Part shown: in pieces, positions 16,714 to 25,755 of the stretch
How the letters are laid out: every line of letters starts with the position of its first letter
How positions within the stretch are numbered: the first letter of the stretch is position 1
NCBI RefSeq assembly: GCF_000426065.1
Contig: NZ_KE384491.1
Coordinates: forward strand, 460,280-524,279
Direction: 5' to 3'
Length of the DNA: 64,000 nucleotides
Origin: Mycobacterium sp. URHD0025
GTDB lineage: Bacteria > Actinomycetota > Actinomycetes > Mycobacteriales > Mycobacteriaceae
Program-made: the position numbers and the translations under genes
Notes under the pieces: model-generated
Told to the model about the DNA's origin: nothing
Database searches by the model: none
Seen by the model: only the letters and a program-made list of their open reading frames with translations

Positions 16714-17958
16714 CTAGTCGTCGGGAATCTCGACGCGACGCAGCACCCCGTCCAGGGCGTCGGCGGCCTCGATCTCCCCGCGGGTGACGCCGAGGATGAA
16801 CAGCACGGTGTCCAGGTAGGGATGACTCAGCGATGCGTCCGCCACCTCGCGCAGCGCGGGTTTGGCGTTGAACGCGACGCCCAGGCCGGCTGCGGCCAGC
16901 ATGTCGATGTCGTTGGCGCCGTCGCCGACGGCCACCGTCTGTTCCATGGGCACGCCGACCTGCTGGGCGAAATCGCGCAGCGCCTTGGCTTTACCGGGCC
17001 GGTCGATCACCGGGCCGATGACCCGCCCGGTCAGCTTGCCGTCGACGACCTCCAGTTCGTTGGCGGCCACGTAGTCCAGCATGAGTTCGTGCGCCAGCGG
17101 CTCGATGACCTGGCGGAAGCCGCCCGATACCACGCCGCAGTGAAAGCCGAGCCGGCGCAGCGTCCGGATCGTGGTCCGCGCGCCGGGCGTCAGCTCGACC
17201 TGTTCGGCGACATCGTCGAGCACCGAGGCGGGCAGGCCCGCCAGGGTCGCGACCCGGCGGTGCAGTGATTCGGCGAAGTCCAGTTCGCCGCGCATCGCGG
17301 CTTCGGTGACAGCGGCCACCTGTGCTTCCATGCCGGCCCGTGCGGCCAGCATCTCGATGACCTCGCCCTGGATCAGGGTGGAGTCGACGTCGAAGACGAT
17401 GAGCCGCTTGGCGCGCCGGGCCAGGCTGTAGTCCTCGAGCGCGATGTCGACGCCTTCGTCGACCGCCACCTGGGCCAGCGCCGACTGCAGTTGGCTGTAC
17501 GCAGCGCCCGCAGGCACCGATACGCGCAGTTCCAGGCCGGTCACCGGATAGTCGGACACCCCGCGGATGGTGTCGATGTTGACGCCGAGCCCCGCGACCG
17601 CGCGGGCCACCACGCTGAACGCCTCGGCGGTGATCGGACGGCCCAGCACCACGATCGTGTGGGTGGACGGCTCGCGCATGACGGGCATGTCGTCGCTGCG
17701 CTCGATCGTCACGTCCAGGCCGAGCCGGTGGATCGCCGTCTCGACGTCACTACGCAACGCATCGCCGTCGACCGAATCGGGCGGTGCCGCGACCAGCACA
17801 CCCAGGGTGAGCCGGCCGCGGACGACGACCTGTTCGACGTTGCGCAGCTCCACCTGATGGCGCGAGAGCACCTCGAACAGCGCCGATGTGACACCGGGCT
17901 GGTCGACACCGGTGACGGTGATCAGCACCGACGAGCGCGGTCGCGGAGCACCGGTCAT
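16714..17958 (-). CDS. serB2: Phosphoserine phosphatase with tandem ACT domains
   Basis: SerB2, last step of L-serine synthesis (phosphoserine to serine) in the cytoplasm. The N-terminal half holds two ACT domains, the first starting VLITVTGVDQPGVT and the second around VLGRPITAEAFSVVARAVAGLGVNID, which bind serine in the Mtb enzyme. The HAD core follows: nucleophile motif FDVDSTLI (about residue 190), motif II VVSGG, Lys in PGKAKALRDFAQ and DGANDIDML for Mg2+. Length 414, near the Mtb 409. Start ATG 17958 after ctaD's end (42-base gap, same strand). Confidence 0.95.
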   Translation of the reverse strand: MTGAPRPRSSVLITVTGVDQPGVTSALFEVLSRHQVELRNVEQVVVRGRLTLGVLVAAPPDSVDGDALRSDVETAIHRLGLDVTIERSDDMPVMREPSTHTIVVLGRPITAEAFSVVARAVAGLGVNIDTIRGVSDYPVTGLELRVSVPAGAAYSQLQSALAQVAVDEGVDIALEDYSLARRAKRLIVFDVDSTLIQGEVIEMLAARAGMEAQVAAVTEAAMRGELDFAESLHRRVATLAGLPASVLDDVAEQVELTPGARTTIRTLRRLGFHCGVVSGGFRQVIEPLAHELMLDYVAANELEVVDGKLTGRVIGPVIDRPGKAKALRDFAQQVGVPMEQTVAVGDGANDIDMLAAAGLGVAFNAKPALREVADASLSHPYLDTVLFILGVTRGEIEAADALDGVLRRVEIPDD

Positions 17959-18000
17959 CGAAACATCCTCGACGTGCTCACCCCCGGATGCTGCCACCCG

Positions 18001-19728
18001 TCAGCTGGAGCGGTCCGCAGACTCGAGCTCCGGGTGATGCGCGCGGCCCACGTGGGCCTCGGCGCGCATCCGCTCGACCATGTGCGGGTAGTGCAGCTCG
18101 AACGCCGGGCGCTCCGAACGGATCCGGGGCAGCTCGGTGAAGTTGTGCCGCGGCGGCGGGCAGGAGGTCGCCCACTCCAGCGAGTTGCCGTAACCCCACG
18201 GGTCGTCGACCATCACCGGCTCGCCGTAACGCCAGCTCTTGAACACGTTCCACACGAACGGCAGCGTCGAGATGCCCAGGATGAAGGCGCCGATGGTGGA
18301 GACGACGTTCAGGGTGGTGAAGCCGTCGCTGGGCAGGTAGTCGGCGTAACGACGCGGCATGCCCTCGTCACCGACCCAGTGCTGCACCAGGAAGGTGGTG
18401 TGGAAGCCGATGAACGTGAGCCAGAAGTGCAGCTTGCCCAGGCGCTCGTCGAGCAGACGTCCGGTCATCTTCGGGAACCAGAAGTAGATGCCCGCGTAGG
18501 TGGCGAACACGATGGTGCCGAAGAGCACGTAGTGGAAGTGCGCGATGACGAAGTAGCTGTCGGTGACGTGGAAGTCGATCGGCGGGCTGGCCAGCAGCAC
18601 GCCGGACAGGCCACCGAGCAGGAAGGTGATCAGGAAGCCGACCGAGAACAGCATCGGCGTCTCGAACGTCAGCTGGCCCTTCCACATCGTTCCGATCCAG
18701 TTGAAGAACTTGATGCCGGTCGGGACCGCGATCAGGAACGTCATGAAGGAGAAGAACGGCAGCAGGACGGCACCGGTGGCGTACATGTGGTGCGCCCAGA
18801 CCGCGACCGACAGGGCCGCGATGCTGATGGTGGCGTAGATCAGCGTCGTGTAACCGAAGATCGGCTTGCGGCTGAACACCGGGAAGATCTCACTCACGAT
18901 GCCGAAGAACGGCAGGGCGATGATGTACACCTCGGGGTGGCCGAAGAACCAGAACAGGTGCTGCCACAACAGCACGCCGCCGTTGGACGGGTCGTAGATG
19001 TGTGCGCCCAGGTGGCGGTCGGCGGCCAGGCCGAACAGCGCGGCGGTCAGGATCGGGAAGGCGATCAGCACCAGGATCGAGGTCACCAGGATGTTCCAGG
19101 TGAAGATCGGCATGCGGAACATCGTCATGCCCGGTGCACGCATGCACACGATGGTGGTGACCATGTTGACGCCACCGAGGATGGTGCCGAGACCACCGAC
19201 TGCCAGACCCAGGATCCACAGGTCACCGCCGGCGCCCGGCGAGTGGATGGCGTCGGTCAGCGGCGAGTAGGCCGTCCAGCCGAAGTCCGCGGCACCGCCC
19301 GGCGTGATGAAGCCGGCCAGGGCGATCAGCGCGCCGAACAGGAACAGCCAGAACGAGAGGGCGTTGAGCCGCGGGAACGCCACGTCGGGCGCACCGATCT
19401 GCAGCGGGAGCACCAGGTTGGCGAACCCGAACACGATCGGGGTGGCGTAGAACAGCAGCATCACCGTGCCGTGCATGGTGAACAGCTGGTTGAACTGCTC
19501 ATTGCTCAGGAACTGCAACCCGGGCATCGCCAATTCGGTACGCATGAACAGTGCCATCAGCCCGCCGATGAAGAAGAAGGCGAAGCAGGCGACGCAGTAC
19601 ATGATGCCGATCAACTTGTGATCGGTCGTGGTGATGAGCTTGTAGATCAGGTTGCCCTTGGGGCCCATCCGTTCCGGAAAAGGACGACGTGCCTCGAGTT
19701 CTCCGATTGGGGGCGCTTCGGCTACCAA
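18001..19728 (-). CDS. ctaD: Cytochrome c oxidase subunit I (aa3 type)
   Basis: Catalytic subunit of the aa3 terminal oxidase in the bc1-aa3 supercomplex, in the cytoplasmic membrane. About 12 transmembrane segments. Ligands visible: the heme-a His in LFTMHGTVML, the CuB His and cross-linked Tyr in GHPEVYIIALPFFG, the CuB pair in VWAHHMY, and the two heme His in YFVIAHFHYVLFG. The TTG at 19728 is preferred since GGAGGA lies four bases upstream and the resulting N-terminus (MVAEAPPIGELE) matches mycobacterial CtaD; an upstream TTG at 19740 would swallow the ribosome-binding site. 575 residues. Confidence 0.95.
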   Translation of the reverse strand: MVAEAPPIGELEARRPFPERMGPKGNLIYKLITTTDHKLIGIMYCVACFAFFFIGGLMALFMRTELAMPGLQFLSNEQFNQLFTMHGTVMLLFYATPIVFGFANLVLPLQIGAPDVAFPRLNALSFWLFLFGALIALAGFITPGGAADFGWTAYSPLTDAIHSPGAGGDLWILGLAVGGLGTILGGVNMVTTIVCMRAPGMTMFRMPIFTWNILVTSILVLIAFPILTAALFGLAADRHLGAHIYDPSNGGVLLWQHLFWFFGHPEVYIIALPFFGIVSEIFPVFSRKPIFGYTTLIYATISIAALSVAVWAHHMYATGAVLLPFFSFMTFLIAVPTGIKFFNWIGTMWKGQLTFETPMLFSVGFLITFLLGGLSGVLLASPPIDFHVTDSYFVIAHFHYVLFGTIVFATYAGIYFWFPKMTGRLLDERLGKLHFWLTFIGFHTTFLVQHWVGDEGMPRRYADYLPSDGFTTLNVVSTIGAFILGISTLPFVWNVFKSWRYGEPVMVDDPWGYGNSLEWATSCPPPRHNFTELPRIRSERPAFELHYPHMVERMRAEAHVGRAHHPELESADRSS

Positions 19729-19892
19729 GAGATCCTCCAAAGATTCGTCGGGAAATCCCGCTTATCGCCCTGAATCCTAACGCTCCCGGCGGCCTCTGCG
19801 TCCGTGGGTCCTACAAACTGTCGTACTGCGTGCCGGCCCGGCGTCGGTTCTTTTCGCCGCGAGGTTCTGACCAGCTGTTAAGCGGTGAATGT

Positions 19893-19898
19893 TACGGT
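19893..19898 (+). promoter_or_regulatory. -10 box TACGGT of a leaderless promoter for fecB
   Basis: TACGGT (TANNNT) ends six bases before the GTG at 19905 and no ribosome-binding site is present, the pattern of mycobacterial leaderless transcripts. It lies in the 176-base gap divergent from ctaD. Confidence 0.45.
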
Positions 19899-19904
19899 CG
19901 CCCG

Positions 19905-20978
19905 GTGCTGACCAACCGACCTCGCGCCGCAGTCGCGGTGATCGCCGCGGCCGCGACCCTCGCCGGTGGTTGCGGCTCCGCCGAGCAGACGCAACAGGCG
20001 CAGACGTCGATGACCACCAGTGTCACCAAGATCGCCGGCGCCGGCGTGCTGGGCAATGAGCGCCGCCCCGACGAATCGTGCGCGGCCGAACCGGCCGCAG
20101 CCGATCAGTCGGCGCGGGAGGTCCGCAACGCGCGCGTCGACGGCGCCGACATTCCGGAGTCCACCGAGGTGCGCGGCGACCCGCAGCGCATCGTCGCCCT
20201 GTCCGGGGACCAACTGGATGCGCTGTGCGCGCTGGGCCTGCAGTCCCGCATCGTCGCGGCCGCGCTGCCGGACGGTTCGTCCGAGCAGCCCTCCTATCTG
20301 GGTGCCGTCGTGCACGGGGCCGCCCCCGCCGGTTCGCGGACGGCGCCCGACCTCGACGCTGTCAAAGCCGCCAACCCGGAGCTGATCCTGGGTTCGGCAT
20401 CGACCACGCCGTCCTCTTTCGGGGCGTTGTCGGCCATCGCCCCGACAGTGTTCACCGGGGCACCGGGCGCCGCCTGGCGTGACACGCTGCGTGCGGTGGG
20501 TGCGGCGACGGGTCGCGCGGACGCCGCGGACGACCTGATCGCGAAATTCGACGACGCTGCTCGCGATACCGGCGCGCAGAACGACGCCCCGCACTTCCAG
20601 GCCTCGGTGGTGCAGCTGACCGAGAACACCGTCCGGGTGTACGGTGCCAATACGTTCTCCGGCAGCGTGCTGGCCGCAGTCGGACTGGATCGCCCTGCCG
20701 CACAACGCTTTACCGACAAGCCATACCAAGAGCTCGGCACCACCGACGCCGACTACCGGATTGCCGACGCGGACCTCGTCTACGTCTCGTTCGCGTCCCC
20801 GGCAGCCAAGGACAACGCACCGAAGATCCTCGAGAGCCCGGCTTGGCGGGCTCTGTCGGCAACGAAGGACAACCGGGTGTTCGTGGTGAACAACGAGGTG
20901 TGGCAGACCGGGCAGAACATCGTGGCGGCCCGCGGCATCCTCGATGACCTGCGCTGGGTGAACGCCCCGATCAACTGA
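19905..20978 (+). CDS. fecB: Siderophore-binding lipoprotein
   Basis: Periplasmic binding protein of the FecB/FepB class (357 residues), lipid-anchored: signal sequence ends LAGGCGSAEQ with a lipobox LAGGC. The class III solute-binding fold is shown by RIVALSGDQLDALCALGL, then DLDAVKAANPELILGS and the long connecting helix, and ends near NIVAARGILDDLRWV. Mtb FecB (Rv3044) binds ferric carboxymycobactin and is linked to iron uptake and antibiotic tolerance (established work, recalled). The GTG 19905 is chosen because the signal peptide starts there. The 3' end overlaps the convergent oxygenase gene by 8 bases. Confidence 0.9.
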   Translation: MLTNRPRAAVAVIAAAATLAGGCGSAEQTQQAQTSMTTSVTKIAGAGVLGNERRPDESCAAEPAAADQSAREVRNARVDGADIPESTEVRGDPQRIVALSGDQLDALCALGLQSRIVAAALPDGSSEQPSYLGAVVHGAAPAGSRTAPDLDAVKAANPELILGSASTTPSSFGALSAIAPTVFTGAPGAAWRDTLRAVGAATGRADAADDLIAKFDDAARDTGAQNDAPHFQASVVQLTENTVRVYGANTFSGSVLAAVGLDRPAAQRFTDKPYQELGTTDADYRIADADLVYVSFASPAAKDNAPKILESPAWRALSATKDNRVFVVNNEVWQTGQNIVAARGILDDLRWVNAPIN

Positions 20979-22032
20979 TCCGTCCGTCGACCCCGTGCAC
21001 GGCCTGCTGGCCGAATTGACCGGTTGCGAGCGCCCCGTCGGGTAGCACGAGTTCCCCGGCCTGCATGCGGCGACGCAGATACGTGAAGGTCTGCGCGGTC
21101 TGGGCGAACAGATGCTCACCCGCTCGCAGCGCCGGGCGCTGCGCCCCACCGCCGACGAATCGCGGCAGCGGTTTCACCTCCGTGTGGTAGTCGACATTGA
21201 AGAACAGCGGGAATGAGTAGCGCTCCTGGGCCACGCGGCGCACCCGGTGGCTGGTGGCCACGAACGTCCCGTTGGTCCACAGTTCGAGCAGATCCCCGAT
21301 GTTGACGACGAATGTGCCGTCGACCGGCGGCACGTCGATCCACTCGCCGGCGCCGTTGAGCACCTCCAAGCCTGGCGCCGTGGGCTTGAGCAAGGTGAAG
21401 CACTCGTAGTCGGTGTGCGCGCCGATGCCCTGCCCGTCCTGCGCGTCCGCGTTGTACGGGTAGTGCATCAGCCGCAGCTGGCTGGGCGTTTTGGTGGCGT
21501 GACGGGAGAACACCTCGGGGTCCTCCCCCAGCGCCACGGCGAACGCCCACAGCAATTGGCGGCCCACGTCGATCACGGCCTGGTAGTACGACGTCACCGC
21601 CTCGGCGAATCCGGCGAGGTCGGGCCACGTGTTGGGTCCCAGCATCGGGTTGCCGGCCAGATGGTCCGGGTCGTCGGCCGGCAGATCCAGCGCGGTGTCG
21701 AAGGCTTCCTTCAGATCGGGCGGGCTGTCGGATTCGAGGCCTTCCTCCCCCACTGGGACGTAACCGCGGTGACACCGTGAGTATCCGATGTAGCTGCGCA
21801 TCTTCTCCTCGTGCGGCAGCGCGAAGAATTCCTTTGTGGCGGTGAGCATCCGCTCGAACACCGCCTCGTCGATCCCGGAGCCGCTGATGTAGAAGAAGCC
21901 GACCTCGCGCGCCGCGGTGCCGATCTCGGCCGCCACTCGCTCCCGCTCGTCCCGGCGGTCCGACCGCAGCCCACTGATGTCGATGACCGGCACGGCGCTG
22001 AAGGCCGCCAACGATGATGCATTGCCACTCAC
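20971..22032 (-). CDS. 2-oxoglutarate/Fe(II) oxygenase, isopenicillin-N-synthase family
   Basis: Non-heme iron oxygenase of 353 residues. An N-terminal DIOX_N region (VPVIDISGLRSD... REVGFFYISGSGID) precedes the jelly roll with the iron facial triad: HTD in GAHTDYECFTLLKP, the distal His in FVATSHRVRRV, and the co-substrate motif RYSFPLF (RxS). Last gene of the ureide operon, its GTG overlapping the upstream stop as GTGA. Related enzymes hydroxylate or desaturate small nitrogen compounds; whether it acts on a purine, an allantoin derivative or the imported compound is not decidable from sequence. Confidence 0.85.
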   Translation of the reverse strand: MSGNASSLAAFSAVPVIDISGLRSDRRDERERVAAEIGTAAREVGFFYISGSGIDEAVFERMLTATKEFFALPHEEKMRSYIGYSRCHRGYVPVGEEGLESDSPPDLKEAFDTALDLPADDPDHLAGNPMLGPNTWPDLAGFAEAVTSYYQAVIDVGRQLLWAFAVALGEDPEVFSRHATKTPSQLRLMHYPYNADAQDGQGIGAHTDYECFTLLKPTAPGLEVLNGAGEWIDVPPVDGTFVVNIGDLLELWTNGTFVATSHRVRRVAQERYSFPLFFNVDYHTEVKPLPRFVGGGAQRPALRAGEHLFAQTAQTFTYLRRRMQAGELVLPDGALATGQFGQQAVHGVDGRIS

Positions 22033-22562
22033 AGTCCCACTGTCCCTTCGGTTCGTTCCACGACCCAGCGCACGCCGTTGGCCTGAATCTCCTTGCCTTC
22101 CAGATCGATTGCCAGCGCAGCCCACTGTGGGCCGCCCACCGAGTCGATCACCACATCGTCACCGCCCAGCCAGCCGAAGGCCGGCCCGACGCGCACCAGA
22201 ACGGCCCGGCTGTCGTCAGGCGCCCGCAGGAACAGCCCACCCTGCGGTGCCGTCGGCCCGAGATCGCGTACCCAGTGCTCGACGTAGTCCTCGTGCACCC
22301 CGGTCTCGACCAGGGTGTCTCCCTCCCAACGCATCTCACCCTCGTCCGGGAACGGGCCCGAAGGTTGGAGTTCGACGTCGCGCCGCCAGACGAAGGTGGT
22401 GCCGCGCTGGATCAGCTCACCAGCGAAGCCACGGGAGTCGACGTAGGCACTGCCGGCCTGTAGCCACGTGATGCCGGTATTCGTGTCGCGTGACCCGTCG
22501 GCCTCGATCAGCAAGGTGCGCCGCCACAGTCCGGCACATTCCGAGGCCATGACCTGATTCAC
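22029..22562 (-). CDS. Unrecognised 177-residue beta-rich protein in the ureide operon
   Basis: Soluble protein, no signal peptide or membrane segment. Pattern is short beta strands with many Trp and acidic residues: CAGLWRRTLLIEADG, TFVWRRDVELQPSG, DYVEHWVRDLG, GVRWVVERTEG. The layout recalls lipocalin-like barrels, with weak resemblance to yeast Hri1 from memory; treat that as a guess. It is not like ureidoglycolate lyase AllA, which the pathway would otherwise need. The GTG at 22562 overlaps the allantoicase stop (GTGA), and its own stop overlaps the oxygenase start, so it is co-translated with both. Confidence 0.6.
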   Translation of the reverse strand: MNQVMASECAGLWRRTLLIEADGSRDTNTGITWLQAGSAYVDSRGFAGELIQRGTTFVWRRDVELQPSGPFPDEGEMRWEGDTLVETGVHEDYVEHWVRDLGPTAPQGGLFLRAPDDSRAVLVRVGPAFGWLGGDDVVIDSVGGPQWAALAIDLEGKEIQANGVRWVVERTEGTVGL

Positions 22563-23584
22563 GAACATTCCTCCCACAGATCCCGAAGCTGCTGCAGCCC
22601 TTCATCGGTCGGCGTGCCAAGGGCCCGCACCCTGGCGATGCCGCCGTCCGGATAGGCGTTCACGCGTATCGCGGTGACAGCCCGGGCGTCGACGACGAAC
22701 ACCTGCCGGGCGTCGGCGGCCAGGTGCCTGCGCCCCAGCACCGGGGTGTCGAATGGTACTGCCGGCCAGCCCTGTTCGACGGACGGACGGACGTGCGCGC
22801 CCAGTACCGCTACCTCTTGGGAGGCATTGAACACGAAGTAGGACGTGTCGATCTCGATTCGCTTCACATCGGTCGGTACCGCGAACGAGATGATCACCGC
22901 GTCATGGGTGTCCGGACCGATATCGCGGCGTCTTCGTGTTTCCCAGCCATCGCCCATGTGGCGTGGCCGGTCGGGTGCGACGAGCGCCCGGGCGTCGGAA
23001 TAGAAGGCATCGCTGCACCATTCGACACATCCCCCCTGCTCCAATCCGGACACCTCGACGGTGACGCCGGACCACAGCGCCGGATCGGGGATCACGTCGC
23101 CGTACGCCCGCAACCGGGCCACGCCGCCGTCGGTCGTCAGCGACAGCCGCACATGCGTCCAGCGACGGCTATCGGTGACCGTCATCAGGTTGTTCGAATC
23201 CGGCTTCAACACAGTGGTTTGCACGACGGTGGTCCATTTCACGGACGGATCTGTCGCATCCGCTCCGGGATCGAGCACGGCCGCGTCCACCCGGCAGGCC
23301 TGAGGATGGTTGCCCGAGAACGACCGGGTATCGACGTCGACCGTCCGCAGGCGTCCGGGTGCACCCAGCCTCACGATGGCCCAGTCGCCGCCGGTCCCCG
23401 CGTGCCGGCGGGTCTCCCAGCCGTCCACCACCTCACCTCGCAGGTCGTAGGTACCCGGCACGAACGCCGGCTCGGCCGGAACGACCAGCCGCTCCTTGAA
23501 GCCGAACGATTCATCGCTGGCGGCCACCACACTGCCTCCGACGACTCGAGAGGCAAGGTCCACTCCGGGTATCGGTGGGGTCAT
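22559..23584 (-). CDS. alc: Allantoicase
   Basis: Hydrolyses allantoate to urea and ureidoglycolate. The 341-residue protein shows the two homologous jelly-roll halves of the family: DGWETRRHAGTGGDWAIVRL with VDVDTRSFSGNHPQ in the first, DGWETRRRRDIGPDTHD with IEIDTSYFVFNASQ in the second. Start ATG 23584 (MTPPIPGVDLASRVVGGS), 26 bases after allantoinase. In place between allantoinase and a coupled unknown gene, so its function in ureide breakdown is well supported by context as well as sequence. Confidence 0.92.
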   Translation of the reverse strand: MTPPIPGVDLASRVVGGSVVAASDESFGFKERLVVPAEPAFVPGTYDLRGEVVDGWETRRHAGTGGDWAIVRLGAPGRLRTVDVDTRSFSGNHPQACRVDAAVLDPGADATDPSVKWTTVVQTTVLKPDSNNLMTVTDSRRWTHVRLSLTTDGGVARLRAYGDVIPDPALWSGVTVEVSGLEQGGCVEWCSDAFYSDARALVAPDRPRHMGDGWETRRRRDIGPDTHDAVIISFAVPTDVKRIEIDTSYFVFNASQEVAVLGAHVRPSVEQGWPAVPFDTPVLGRRHLAADARQVFVVDARAVTAIRVNAYPDGGIARVRALGTPTDEGLQQLRDLWEECS

Positions 23585-23609
23585 CCGGCCGCCCCAGCGC
23601 GTGCGATCC

Positions 23610-24911
23610 TCATGCCGGTTGCCGCACCTTCTCCGATACCGCAACGCCGGACACCCAGGTGTGCACCGCCGCACCGCGGATCGTCACCCCGGCGTATGGG
23701 CTCACCCGGTGGCGGTGGTGCAGATCCTCGGTGTGCACGCATGTTTCGACGTCGGGGTCGAAGGCACACAGGTCGGCCCTCAGCCCCGTCGCGATGCGTC
23801 CCCGGTCGGTGAGGCCGGCCAGCGCCGCAGGCTGCTGCGCCATCCACCGGCTCAGCTCGGGCAGCCCGAATCCGCGCTGCGCGGCATGGGTCCACACCGC
23901 GGCCGGACCGACCTGCAGTGAGCTGACACCGCCGAAGGCGCTCCCGAAATCCCCGTCCGCCTTGAGCTTCGGAGCGCACGGCGAGTGGTCGGACACCACC
24001 ATGTCGAGAGTCCCGTCCAGCAGGCCCTCCCACAGTCGGTCACGGTTGCCTGCGTCTCGGACCGGCGGGCATGCGGCGAACTCCGTGCCGCCGTCGGGGA
24101 TCGTCTCCGCGGCGAACGTCAGGTAGTGCGGACACGTCTCGGCTGTCACCGGAACACCCGACCGTCTGGCATCGGCCAGCATCGGAAGCACGTTCGCGCT
24201 GGATACGTGCACGATGTGGGCGTGTGCGTCACTCGCGGCCGCCGTGTCGATCACGAGCCGCACCGCATCCTCTTCGGCGGCGTCGGGGCGGGACCGCAGG
24301 AACGACCCGTAGCGTCGTCCTCGTGGCGGTGAACTGCCGGCGATCACGTGGTGACTCTCGGCATGCACCAACAGCACCGAGTCGAGTTCGGCGATGCGGC
24401 TCATGGCGGTACGGAACTGGGCGGGAGTCAGGTATCCGAAGTCAGGGTTGCCGGAATCGGCGAGAAAGCACTTGAACCCCCGCACGCCCGATGCCGCCAA
24501 CGCTTCCAGCTCACCGAGATTCTCCGGAACCACCCCCGCCCAGAACGCGACGTCGACACGGCAGTTCCCTTCGGCCGCCGCCTGTTTGGTACACAGGGCC
24601 GCGACGCTCGTGGTCACCGGACTGCAATCGAGCGGCATGTCGACGATGGTCGTGATGCCGGCAGCAGCCGCCGCTGCCGTTGCCGTGCCGAAACCCTCCC
24701 AGTCGGTGCCGGGGTCGTTGACGTGCACGTGGGTGTCGACGAAACCGGGCAACAGCACGGCATGCGACGGGATCTTCACGTGGTCGACTGCCGGCACGTG
24801 AGCGTCGACCGCACCGATACCGGTGATGATGCCACCGTCGATCACCAGCGACGCCGGCCGTAGCTGACCGTCGAGAAGCACCCGGTCGGCTCGGATCACC
24901 AGATCAGCCAT
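23610..24911 (-). CDS. allB: Allantoinase
   Basis: Cyclic amidohydrolase of 433 residues opening allantoin to allantoate. Binuclear metal site residues are all visible: HVHV after GFVDT, the carboxylated Lys in VRGFKCFLADSG, His in LLVHAESHH and AHIVHVSSAN, and the catalytic Asp in VVSDHSPC. The FLADSG context is the allantoinase variety rather than dihydropyrimidinase/hydantoinase, and the allantoicase next door supports it. ATG start overlaps the preceding gene's stop by 8 bases. Confidence 0.92.
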   Translation of the reverse strand: MADLVIRADRVLLDGQLRPASLVIDGGIITGIGAVDAHVPAVDHVKIPSHAVLLPGFVDTHVHVNDPGTDWEGFGTATAAAAAAGITTIVDMPLDCSPVTTSVAALCTKQAAAEGNCRVDVAFWAGVVPENLGELEALAASGVRGFKCFLADSGNPDFGYLTPAQFRTAMSRIAELDSVLLVHAESHHVIAGSSPPRGRRYGSFLRSRPDAAEEDAVRLVIDTAAASDAHAHIVHVSSANVLPMLADARRSGVPVTAETCPHYLTFAAETIPDGGTEFAACPPVRDAGNRDRLWEGLLDGTLDMVVSDHSPCAPKLKADGDFGSAFGGVSSLQVGPAAVWTHAAQRGFGLPELSRWMAQQPAALAGLTDRGRIATGLRADLCAFDPDVETCVHTEDLHHRHRVSPYAGVTIRGAAVHTWVSGVAVSEKVRQPA

Positions 24912-25755
24912 GGTGTGTTCCCGAGGTGACCGGCCCGAAGCGCTCGTGAAAGTGATCGGTGAGTCCGGGCCACACCTCCGGGTCGTGGCCGGGTATCAAC
25001 TGATACCCCTTGTCGCGCGCCAGCTTCTTGAGCTTGCGGATCGGCTCGACCGTTTCCTCCGGCTCCACGTCGATGAACCCGCCGATCGGGAGCTCATGCT
25101 CGATGTTCTCCGTCAGGTCCGCTGCGTCGAACGCGAACACGAAGCCGCCACCGCCCACGGACTCGTCGAGCTCCACCGCGAAACTCTGATGTCCGGGAGT
25201 GTGTCCGTACGTCGGGATCGCCGTGATTCCGGGCGCGATGGCGGCCTCACCGTCGGCCAGTCGCCAGTCGATGTTCGGATCGTCGAAGTCGACTCGCACG
25301 ATCGCATTGCGTTCCGGCTCTGGGTGATTCGACAGACCGTAGTCGAGCTCCCGGCGCTGGGCATGAACCGGAACCTTGCCGGCGAACAATTTGAGTCCAC
25401 CGGCATGGTCGTGGTGCAGGTGGCTCACCGCGACGGTACGGATGTCGTCGAATGCGACTCCGACCTCGGCGAGCCGCTGTTCGATCGGCTCGCCGGGACC
25501 GGGCAGCACCGGCCGATACTCCACTGTCGGGAAGAATCGCCGATACAACGCCGGGTCCCGCACCAGCGCGGTGTTGAATCCCGTGTCGAGCAGCACCCAC
25601 CCCCCGTCGGTCTGAAGCAGCACGCCCGGAACGGGTTCGCGCATCCGCTGCTCGGCCGGCGCCCCGTACACCGACACCGATTTGGGCAGTTCCTCCCAGC
25701 CCAGCGTGAGCAGGATGATGTGGCGGACTCCGCTTTTACGGATCAGCGTCGCCAT
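24904..25755 (-). CDS. MBL-fold hydrolase, AHL-lactonase-like
   Basis: Metallo-beta-lactamase fold protein of 283 residues with the dinuclear zinc motif SHLHHDHAGG, the third-ligand region TYGHTPGHQS, the bridging Asp in VFAFDAADLTEN and the final His in LIPGHDPEVW. Closest pattern is the AttM/AiiA N-acyl-homoserine-lactonase group, but in this operon it may instead open a lactone or hydantoin-like ring made from the imported compound. ATG 25755 overlaps the stop of the binding protein by one base (TGATG). Confidence 0.85.
   Translation of the reverse strand: MATLIRKSGVRHIILLTLGWEELPKSVSVYGAPAEQRMREPVPGVLLQTDGGWVLLDTGFNTALVRDPALYRRFFPTVEYRPVLPGPGEPIEQRLAEVGVAFDDIRTVAVSHLHHDHAGGLKLFAGKVPVHAQRRELDYGLSNHPEPERNAIVRVDFDDPNIDWRLADGEAAIAPGITAIPTYGHTPGHQSFAVELDESVGGGGFVFAFDAADLTENIEHELPIGGFIDVEPEETVEPIRKLKKLARDKGYQLIPGHDPEVWPGLTDHFHERFGPVTSGTHHG

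Noticed and set aside
17491..19773. Long plus-strand open frame of 760 codons opposite serB2 and ctaD
   Set aside because: Antisense to two certain genes, low-complexity Arg/Gln/His/Asp-rich translation; a by-product of high GC codon use.
22029..22562. Ureidoglycolate lyase (AllA) for the unknown operon gene
   Set aside because: Length is close, but none of the AllA sequence features can be seen.
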